A stretch of DNA of 5,207 bases from positions 1 through 5,207 of the forward strand of contig JAKAMD010000261.1 in the NCBI GenBank assembly GCA_021823875.1, read 5' to 3'. This document shows, in pieces, positions 1-4,180 of this stretch. The position numbers were made by a program, and so were the translations under genes. The notes under the pieces were generated by a model that saw nothing but the letters and a program-made list of their open reading frames with translations, ran no database searches and was not told where the DNA came from. The DNA is from Pseudomonadota bacterium (lineage in GTDB: Bacteria > Pseudomonadota > Alphaproteobacteria > Rhizobiales > Xanthobacteraceae). Within the stretch, counting starts at the first letter, position 1; every line of letters starts with the position of its first letter.

Positions 1-681
1 GCGGTCATCGTCCATGGCGGCGCGCATGGGACCGACAACCGCGTGACCCTGGCGGCGCTTGAGCGGGACCCGGCACGGCTGCGCGGGGTGGCGGTGATCC
101 CGTCCGGGTTGGGACGAGCCGTGCTGCAAGACATGCATCGTCGCGGCATGCGCGGCTGCCGCATGTCGACTGTCGTCAGCGGCGGGGCCAGTTTCGCGCA
201 TCTGCAATCATTATCAGAAGAGACCTTCGACCTCGGCTGGCACTTGGTTCTTCATTTCCACCGCTCCGAGGAACTCGTCGAGGTCGCCCCACTGCTCAAG
301 ACGATCCGAAGCCCGTTTGTGCTCGATCATCTCGCGCGCATCACGGGTCAGGAGGGCGTCACCTCGCCGGCCTTCGAAACCATGATGCGCCTGCTCGACA
401 CCGACCGCTGCTGGGTCAAACTCGCGAGCTTGTACCGGCTGTCGTCACAGCCCTACCCCCACATGGATATGATGCCGATGATCGAGCGTGTGGTCTCGGC
501 TCGTCCCGACCGCATTCTCTGGGGCAGCAACTGGCCACACCCGATTTGTCCAGTCCCGATGCCGAACGACGGAGACCTCGTCGACCTCATTCCGCTCTGG
601 TTTCCGGACGAAAAGACCCAACGACGCGTCCTCGTCGATAATCCGGCTCAGCTTTATGGCTTCGACCATGCAGCGGCTTGA
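1..681 (+). CDS. COG3618/Amidohydro_2 family hydrolase, 2-pyrone-4,6-dicarboxylate lactonase-like, 5'-truncated by window edge
   Basis: The reading frame is open from base 1 and ends at TGA 679-681, so 226 C-terminal residues are visible. Alignment with the complete paralogue at 3169-4026 puts the first visible residue near its residue 66, so about 65 residues, including the expected HxH motif, lie off the left edge. The family folds as a TIM barrel and usually hydrolyses lactones or related esters in the cytoplasm, often in aromatic-acid degradation (LigI is the model). Shared with the paralogue are HGTDNR (9-14), RGCR (51-54), WHLVLH, DHLAR (108-113, with His110 and Arg113), an Arg in CWVKLASLYR (146), WPHP and the ending DNPAQLYGFD. 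The odd point is LWGSNWPHP: residue 177 is Asn (codon 529-531) where the paralogue and LigI have the catalytic Asp. Some rare codons appear, such as TTA near base 210. The family call is firm; the substrate is unknown. Confidence 0.88.
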   Translation, partial: AVIVHGGAHGTDNRVTLAALERDPARLRGVAVIPSGLGRAVLQDMHRRGMRGCRMSTVVSGGASFAHLQSLSEETFDLGWHLVLHFHRSEELVEVAPLLKTIRSPFVLDHLARITGQEGVTSPAFETMMRLLDTDRCWVKLASLYRLSSQPYPHMDMMPMIERVVSARPDRILWGSNWPHPICPVPMPNDGDLVDLIPLWFPDEKTQRRVLVDNPAQLYGFDHAAA

Positions 682-772
682 TCTGCCTACAGTCGGCTGT
701 CGTCACGCTGGTTATTAAGACGGGATCCCCCCTTCGGCCATCTGTTCGTCGTCAGGGTTCTTGCCTGTGCGA

Positions 773-810
773 CCGCCTCCTCGGCGGGCTCGTCTTTACG
801 ATTCTACTTT
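773..810 (+). terminator. weak candidate terminator after the first amidohydrolase gene
   Basis: CCGCC (773-777) pairs with GGCGG (783-787) around the loop TCCTC, and a T-rich stretch with a run of five T follows further downstream (to about 812). The stem is only 5 bp and the T tract is interrupted and not immediately adjacent, so this is a poor match to a classic intrinsic terminator. It lies about 90 bp after the stop codon of the upstream gene. Confidence 0.22.
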
Positions 811-949
811 TTGATCTCGACACTGCGGCAGTTACGCCCACAACCACTTTAATCAAATAAGACCAAATCGTGTCGGCTGCGTTGCGATGCTGCAGCGCGG
901 CGAGCTTAAGCGCGACGCAACAACACGGCATTTGCAACACCTAAGAACA

Positions 950-973
950 TGTAACGTGCCGCGCTTCGTTACA
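950..973. promoter_or_regulatory. 24-bp dyad, candidate operator
   Basis: TGTAACG (950-956) and CGTTACA (967-973) are perfect 7-bp inverted repeats separated by 10 bp, so the centres of the two arms lie 17 bp apart, under two helical turns. This geometry suits a dimeric DNA-binding regulator, and the element lies in the long non-coding stretch 115 bp before the ATG at 1088. The regulator is not identifiable. As RNA it would also make a 7-bp stem with a 10-nt loop, but no T tract follows, so a terminator role is unlikely. Confidence 0.4.
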
Positions 974-1087
974 CAGCCTTAATGCAATCGTCACGACACT
1001 TTCACGGACCGGTCCCAAGCGTGCCATGATCGGCCACTACTCATGAGCCGCATCAGGGAACGACGATTCAACGAAGAGGTCGAAACC

Positions 1088-1285
1088 ATGCAGCTTCATT
1101 GCGCCAGCGCGAGCTTCTCCGCGATCCGCAGTTTTGCCGCGCCCGTTCGTTGTCCGCACTGCGACGACTGGATGGTTGCCCCATTCATGTCGGAATTCGT
1201 AGAGAGCGGCGAAATCCGCCACTACTGGGAATGCGACGCCTGCGGCGAAAACTCCTGCACCTCCATCCAGCTCGAGCTCGATTAG
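1088..1285 (+). CDS. small zinc-ribbon-like protein, 65 aa, function unknown
   Basis: I chose ATG 1088 because GAAGAGG (1073-1079) sits about 8 nt before it; the in-frame ATG at 1043 has no ribosome site. The product has two CxxC knuckles, CPHC (22-25) and CDAC (49-52), 23 residues apart, as in zinc ribbons. Between them lies SEFVESGEIRHYWEC, with the conserved-looking EFV-x-x-GEIRH pattern. I recall similar short proteins of unknown function from Bradyrhizobium and relatives. The first 20 residues have no obvious homologous look, and there is no signal peptide or membrane segment, so it is probably cytoplasmic. A role in binding nucleic acid or another protein is possible but unproven. The gene stands alone: about 400 bp upstream is empty, and the CHRD gene downstream appears to have its own promoter. 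Confidence 0.72.
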   Translation: MQLHCASASFSAIRSFAAPVRCPHCDDWMVAPFMSEFVESGEIRHYWECDACGENSCTSIQLELD

Positions 1286-1297
1286 ACGGCATCCGCC

Positions 1298-1322
1298 GGA
1301 ACAAAACGCCGGCGGCGGTGTT
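1298..1322 (+). promoter_or_regulatory. candidate EcfG-type (general stress) promoter for the CHRD gene
   Basis: GGAAC (1298-1302), 16 bp, then TGTT (1319-1322) resembles the alphaproteobacterial EcfG consensus GGAAC-N16/17-CGTT with one mismatch in the -10 part. It lies 13 bp after the zinc-ribbon stop codon and 49 bp before the CHRD start, a sensible promoter position. The GGAAC box overlaps an inverted repeat, CCGCCGG (1293-1299) with CCGGCGG (1309-1315), which could instead be a weak terminator stem for the zinc-ribbon gene, although no T run follows it. Confidence 0.4.
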
Positions 1323-1333
1323 CTGCTCCTTGC

Positions 1334-1348
1334 GGCTCCATTGGAGCC
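1334..1348 (+). promoter_or_regulatory. short perfect dyad in the CHRD leader
   Basis: GGCTCCA (1334-1340), one T, then TGGAGCC (1342-1348) form a near-complete palindrome. In RNA it would give a 6-bp stem with a 3-nt loop, ending 9 nt before the GAGGAGGG ribosome site. It could be an operator or a leader hairpin affecting translation or mRNA stability; nothing in the sequence decides between these. Confidence 0.3.
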
Positions 1349-1371
1349 AGATCCCACGAGGAGGGACACCC

Positions 1372-1812
1372 ATGACGAAACCGATCCGGCGGCCCCTGCT
1401 GGCCGCCGTCGCCTGCGCCGCAACACTCGCCTTCGCCGCTCCGTCCCTGGCCGCCACGGTCCATATGAAAGCCGACCTGAAGGGCGCCAGCGAGGTTCCG
1501 CCCACGAACAGCAAGGGCACCGGCAAGGTGGACGTCACCTACAACACCACCAGCAAGATGCTGTCCTGGAAGGGCAGCTATTCCGGCCTTACCGGCCCGG
1601 CCACCGCCGCTCATTTCCATGCCGGCGCGCCCGGCAAGAATGGCGGAGTCGTCGTCCCGATCTTCGCCGGCACAACCGCCAAGAGCCCGTTTTCCGGTTC
1701 GAAAAAACTCACTGCGGCCCAGGCCACCCAGCTGGAGAGCGGCGGCTGGTACGTCAACATTCACACCAAGGCGCACCCGGGCGGCGAGATCCGCGGCCAG
1801 GTCATCAAGTAG
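1372..1812 (+). CDS. secreted CHRD-domain protein, 146 aa
   Basis: ATG 1372 is preceded by a strong ribosome site, GAGGAGGG (1358-1365), 6 nt away. Residues 1-27 form a Sec signal peptide: Lys3, Arg6 and Arg7, then a hydrophobic Ala/Leu core, with likely cleavage after PSLA (27) or the next Ala. The mature part (about 118 residues) is one CHRD domain (PF07452 type): LKGASEVPP near the start (36-44), GLTGPATAAHFH (72-83), GGVVVPI (91-97), LTAAQATQLESGGWYVNIHT (113-132) and the closing HPGGEIRGQV (135-144). CHRD domains occur in animal chordin and in many bacterial exported proteins; their bacterial role is not established. His81, His83, His131 and His135 are candidate metal-contact residues, by inference only. 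No lipobox or transmembrane anchor is seen, so a periplasmic or extracellular location is expected. The gene is monocistronic, flanked by a candidate EcfG-like promoter and a strong terminator. Confidence 0.9.
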   Translation: MTKPIRRPLLAAVACAATLAFAAPSLAATVHMKADLKGASEVPPTNSKGTGKVDVTYNTTSKMLSWKGSYSGLTGPATAAHFHAGAPGKNGGVVVPIFAGTTAKSPFSGSKKLTAAQATQLESGGWYVNIHTKAHPGGEIRGQVIK

Positions 1813-1845
1813 CCGTTCCTCCGATCCCATTAACATCGCGCAGCA

Positions 1846-1877
1846 GCCCGCCGGTCCCCGCCGGCGGGCATTATATT
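1846..1877 (+). terminator. intrinsic terminator of the CHRD gene
   Basis: GCCCGCCGG (1846-1854) pairs perfectly over 9 bp with CCGGCGGGC (1861-1869) around the 6-nt loop TCCCCG, followed by the AT-rich tail ATTATATT (1870-1877). It begins 34 bp after the CHRD stop. The tail is not a pure T run, but the GC-rich stem is strong. TATATT inside the tail resembles a -10 box, yet no -35 box stands at the right distance. Confidence 0.75.
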
Positions 1878-1909
1878 GCGCGCCAAGCGCGCTTTACGGC
1901 GCGCGCGCC
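1878..1909. repeat. cluster of overlapping GC-rich dyads before the hydroxylase gene
   Basis: Directly after the terminator come the 10-bp palindrome AAGCGCGCTT (1885-1894) and the 12-bp palindrome GGCGCGCGCGCC (1898-1909). In addition GCGCGCC (1878-1884) pairs with GGCGCGC (1898-1904). These are mutually exclusive folds lying 50-80 bp before the hydroxylase start. They may be an operator region or simply GC-rich low-complexity sequence; the alternating CG tract is also of the type that can adopt Z-DNA. Confidence 0.35.
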
Positions 1910-1944
1910 GGCGCTCTATGGTGCCGCCGACAGCAAGAAAATGC

Positions 1945-1950
1945 AGGGGA
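1945..1950 (+). promoter_or_regulatory. ribosome binding site that decides the hydroxylase start
   Basis: AGGGGA (1945-1950) directly abuts ATG 1951 but lies 6 nt before ATG 1957. Normal spacing favours 1957. The further-upstream in-frame starts (TTG 1876, ATG 1918) would add an Arg-rich N-terminus encoded by the GC dyads and are not credible. Confidence 0.65.
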
Positions 1951-1956
1951 ATGCCC

Positions 1957-3141
1957 ATGGCTTCAACGAATGGCGGCACGTTGCCGTTTCTCATCTCCGG
2001 TGGCGGCATCGGCGGCCTGGTGACAGCTTACGCGCTGGCTCAGAAAGGCTTTCCGGTGCGCGTGTTCGAGCAGTCGCCGGAATTCCGCGAGGTCGGCGCC
2101 GGCATTCAGCTCGGCCCCAATGTGTTCCGCGTGCTGGAGAAGATCGGCCTGAAAGAAGCGGTGCTGGCCGATGCCCACCGTCCGCCCGCTCAGGAAATGC
2201 GCGACGCCCTCACCGGTAAGCTGATCACCCGCGTCCCGCTCAAGGAAGATTTCATCAAGCGCTTCGGCCAACCCTATGCGGTGACCCACCGCGCCGATAT
2301 TCACGGCGCCTTCCTCAAGGCCTGCGAGGGCTCCAACCTGATTACGCTCGCGACCAGCCGCCGGGTCGATGACTTCAAGGACCACGGCGACAAGGTCACC
2401 GTGACCCTCAACACCGGTGAGACCGTCGAGGGCTGCGCGCTGATCGGCTGTGACGGCATGTGGTCGAAGACGCGCGAGCGCATCGTCGGCGACGGCAAGC
2501 CGCGGGTCTCGGGCCATATCGCCTATCGCGCCGTGCTCCGGCGAGACCAGGTGCCCGAGGACCTGTGGCGCCCGGACGTGGTGCTGTGGGCAGGCCCGCG
2601 CACCCATTTCGTGCATTACCCCCTGCGCCGCGGCGAGCTCTACAATCTGGTCGCCGTGTTCCATTCCGACCATTACGAGGAAGGCTGGGACGCCGAAGGC
2701 AGCAAGGAGCTGCTCTGGCAGCATTTCAAGGGCGAGGTGCCCGAAGTGCTGCGCATGCTCGAGCGCATCGAGACCTGGCGCATGTGGGTGCTATGCGACC
2801 GCGAGCCGGTGAAGAACTGGTCGCAAGGACGCGTCACCCTGCTCGGCGACGCCGCCCATCCGATGCTGCAATATCTCGCGCAAGGCGCCTGCATGGCGAC
2901 CGAGGACGCCGTGATCCTGGCCGAGCAAGTCGCCGCCACACCCGACGATCTGCCGGCCGCCTTCCAGCGCTATCAGCAGGCGCGCTACCTGCGCACCGGC
3001 CGGGTTCAGATCATGGCGCGGGTCTATGGCGAGTTCTATCACGCGCGCGGCGTCGCCGCCGAACTGCGTGACATGGCACTCAGTCCGCGCACGCCGCAGC
3101 AGGCCTACGACGGCATCGCTTGGCTTTACGGCGGACCCTAG
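1957..3141 (+). CDS. FAD-dependent aromatic hydroxylase, probable 3-hydroxybenzoate 6-monooxygenase
   Basis: This 394-residue protein is a class A flavoprotein monooxygenase (PF01494 type) that would use NAD(P)H and O2 to hydroxylate an aromatic acid in the cytoplasm; for 3-hydroxybenzoate the product is gentisate. The dinucleotide fold is GGGIGG (15-20) with the ribose-binding Glu38 in VFEQ. The DG motif is LIGCDGMWSKTR (162-173, Asp166). The GD motif is GDAAHPMLQYLAQGACMA (297-314, Asp298). His217, Tyr221 and Gln305 fall at the spacing I recall for His213, Tyr217 and Gln301 of the Rhodococcus 3-hydroxybenzoate 6-hydroxylase, and YAVTHRADIH (107-116) and the ending GIAWLYGGP also suit that group. 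Length is normal for the family. A salicylate or 6-hydroxynicotinate hydroxylase is the main alternative. No gentisate dioxygenase or maleylpyruvate isomerase gene is in view. A lactonase-like gene converges on it 27 bp downstream. Confidence 0.85.
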   Translation: MASTNGGTLPFLISGGGIGGLVTAYALAQKGFPVRVFEQSPEFREVGAGIQLGPNVFRVLEKIGLKEAVLADAHRPPAQEMRDALTGKLITRVPLKEDFIKRFGQPYAVTHRADIHGAFLKACEGSNLITLATSRRVDDFKDHGDKVTVTLNTGETVEGCALIGCDGMWSKTRERIVGDGKPRVSGHIAYRAVLRRDQVPEDLWRPDVVLWAGPRTHFVHYPLRRGELYNLVAVFHSDHYEEGWDAEGSKELLWQHFKGEVPEVLRMLERIETWRMWVLCDREPVKNWSQGRVTLLGDAAHPMLQYLAQGACMATEDAVILAEQVAATPDDLPAAFQRYQQARYLRTGRVQIMARVYGEFYHARGVAAELRDMALSPRTPQQAYDGIAWLYGGP

Positions 3142-3168
3142 GCGCAACCGGCTCGGCGGCGCTGGGGA

Positions 3169-4026
3169 TCAGTCGAACCCGTAAAGCCGCGCCGGGTTAT
3201 CCACCAGCAGCTTGCGCTGTTGCACCGGGTCCGCGGCGAACTGCGGCACCAGATCGACGAGGTCGGCTTCGTCGGCCTCGTGGGTCGGGTTTGGATGCGG
3301 GAAGTCCGTGCCCCACAGCACCCGGTCGGGCGCCGTCTTGATGATGGCCTGGGCGATCGGCACCGCCTCCGCGTAGGGCGGGAACGAGATGCGCTCGGCC
3401 CCGCACACCTTGACCCAGCAGGTCTCCAGCTTGGCGAGCTCGAGCAGCGCCTTCAGCGGTGGCTGGTCGACGCCGTCCTTGCCCGGCACCCGGCCCATAT
3501 GGTCGATGATGAAGGGCAGCGGCAGCGCGCGGATCATGTCCGACAGGGGGATGATGCTGGGCGCATCAAGGTGAAGCACGATGTGCCAGCCCATATCCTT
3601 GATGCGATCGACGCTGCGGCGAAACAGGTCCATATCCGGCGTGCCGCCGAGATGCTTCACGAAATTGAAGCGCGCTCCGCGCACGCCGCCGTCGTGCAGG
3701 GCCTTGTATTCGGCGTCGCCGAACGTGTTGTCGACGATGCAGACGCCTTTCAGGCGCTTGGGGTCGTCGGCGATGGCATCGAGCATGGCGCGGTTGTCAC
3801 TGCCGTGGCAGCTCGCCTGCACGATCACCGTGCGCTCGACGCCGAGATGGCGGTGCAGCGCCGCCAGCATCTCCTTGGGCGCATCCTCCGGCGTGTACCG
3901 CCGATTGGGCGCGTAAGGGAATTTGGCGGCCGGGCCGAAGACGTGGCAGTGGGCGTCGGTCGCCCCCGGCGGCAGCTTGAATTTCGGTTTGCGGCGATGG
4001 CTGAGGAAGTCGGGTCGGATGTTCAT
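3169..4026 (-). CDS. COG3618/Amidohydro_2 family hydrolase, 2-pyrone-4,6-dicarboxylate lactonase-like, complete
   Basis: A 285-residue TIM-barrel hydrolase of normal family length. Motifs in order: DAHCH (24-28, the HxH pair His26 and His28), CHGSDNR (73-79), RGARFN (116-121), WHIVLH (147-152), DHMGR (175-179, His176 and Arg179), Arg212 in CGAER, WGTDFPHP (238-245, Asp241) and DNPARLYGFD at the end. These match the layout of LigI, where His31/His33, His180, Arg183, Arg217 and Asp248 line the active site (from memory), so the active site looks intact. LigI opens the lactone ring of 2-pyrone-4,6-dicarboxylate without metal; the real substrate here is unknown, possibly another lactone or dicarboxylate from aromatic breakdown. 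I chose ATG 4026 because the upstream ATG at 4104 lies inside a palindromic repeat and would add an unconserved Arg/Pro-rich tail. No Shine-Dalgarno sequence precedes 4026. It is a paralogue of the gene at 1-681. Confidence 0.9.
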   Translation of the reverse strand: MNIRPDFLSHRRKPKFKLPPGATDAHCHVFGPAAKFPYAPNRRYTPEDAPKEMLAALHRHLGVERTVIVQASCHGSDNRAMLDAIADDPKRLKGVCIVDNTFGDAEYKALHDGGVRGARFNFVKHLGGTPDMDLFRRSVDRIKDMGWHIVLHLDAPSIIPLSDMIRALPLPFIIDHMGRVPGKDGVDQPPLKALLELAKLETCWVKVCGAERISFPPYAEAVPIAQAIIKTAPDRVLWGTDFPHPNPTHEADEADLVDLVPQFAADPVQQRKLLVDNPARLYGFD

Positions 4027-4033
4027 GGGGAAG

Positions 4034-4062
4034 CGTTTAGCCAAGCTGCCAGTGCGAGACAA
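4034..4062 (-). promoter_or_regulatory. candidate sigma-70 promoter placing the transcript start at the amidohydrolase ATG
   Basis: Read on the minus strand, TTGTCT (4062-4057) and TAAACG (4039-4034) stand 17 bp apart, a fair match to -35 and -10 boxes. The -10 box ends 7 bp before the ATG at 4026, so transcription would begin at or within a base or two of the start codon. That would make the mRNA leaderless, which fits the absence of any Shine-Dalgarno sequence there. Both boxes are imperfect. Confidence 0.35.
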
Positions 4063-4079
4063 TGGCCTCGCGGCCGCAC

Positions 4080-4165
4080 CCTGAGGAGGGCGCAAAGCAC
4101 CCATCTCGAAAAATGAGGTCGCACCTCCTCCTTCGAGACGCCCACCTGTCGGAGCGCTCCTCAGG
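4080..4165. repeat. concentric palindromic repeat, probably a dispersed intergenic element
   Basis: Three nested inverted repeats share nearly one centre: CCTGAGGAG (4080-4088) with CTCCTCAGG (4157-4165), TCTCGAA (4104-4110) with TTCGAGA (4132-4138), and GAGGT (4115-4119) with ACCTC (4123-4127). The whole can fold into a long interrupted cruciform or hairpin. CCTGAGGAG and TCTCGAA-type arms are typical of short palindromic repeats I recall from intergenic regions of Bradyrhizobium and Rhodopseudomonas genomes. It fills most of the 154-bp gap between tgt and the amidohydrolase. Only one copy is in this window. Confidence 0.65.
4109..4127 (-). terminator. candidate tgt terminator inside the palindromic repeat
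   Basis: On the minus strand GAGGT-GCG-ACCTC forms a 5-bp stem with a 3-nt loop, followed by ATTTTT (the five A at 4109-4113 on the plus strand). It starts about 54 bp after the tgt stop. The stem is short, but the T run is directly adjacent and the larger repeat arms could strengthen the fold. Confidence 0.38.
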
Positions 4166-4180
4166 ATAAGGGCGGGGCAC

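Larger units (their letters stand above)
682..1087. other. gene-free intergenic stretch of about 400 bp
   Basis: I find no convincing gene here. Small open frames at 678-860 (+) and 752-940 (-) lack a plausible ribosome site, start weakly and show no recognisable motif. Parts are AT-rich against the GC-rich surroundings; bases 841-870 contain only 10 G or C in 30. The stretch holds a weak stem-loop with a T-rich tail (773-810), an 8-bp palindrome GCTTAAGC (904-911), a strong dyad (950-973) and a 10-bp palindrome GGACCGGTCC (1006-1015). No clear sigma-70 promoter could be picked. The control region of the small zinc-ribbon gene at 1088 must lie here if that gene is independently transcribed. 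Confidence 0.6.

Noticed and set aside
436..706. 13-nt direct repeat CGGCTGTCGTCAC at 436-448 and 694-706
   Set aside because: One copy is inside a coding motif region and the other is just after the gene; there are no other shared bases and the length is near chance for GC-rich DNA.
678..860. 60-residue open frame overlapping the first amidohydrolase stop
   Set aside because: TTG start without a ribosome site, no recognisable motif, and partly hydrophobic by chance; treated as non-coding.
1057..1081. Second GGAAC box (1057-1061) as an EcfG promoter
   Set aside because: No CGTT-like box at 16-17 bp, and the start site would overlap the ATG at 1088.
1043..1087. Longer N-terminus for the zinc-ribbon protein from ATG 1043
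   Set aside because: No ribosome site before 1043, whereas GAAGAGG precedes ATG 1088 at normal distance.
1282..1836. Long open frames antisense to and in other frames of the CHRD gene
   Set aside because: Typical high-GC shadows: no family motifs, while the CHRD frame has a signal peptide, ribosome site and domain.
3142..3168. Possible shared terminator in the 27-bp convergent gap
   Set aside because: Only a 4-bp GCGC pairing with a long loop and no T run on either strand.
4027..4104. 26-residue N-terminal extension of the complete amidohydrolase
   Set aside because: Its ATG lies inside the palindromic repeat and the added residues have no counterpart in the family.
3220..4116. 298-codon open frame on the plus strand opposite the complete amidohydrolase
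   Set aside because: Mirror of the real gene: no motif is recognisable and it starts in the middle of the convergent gene's 3' end.
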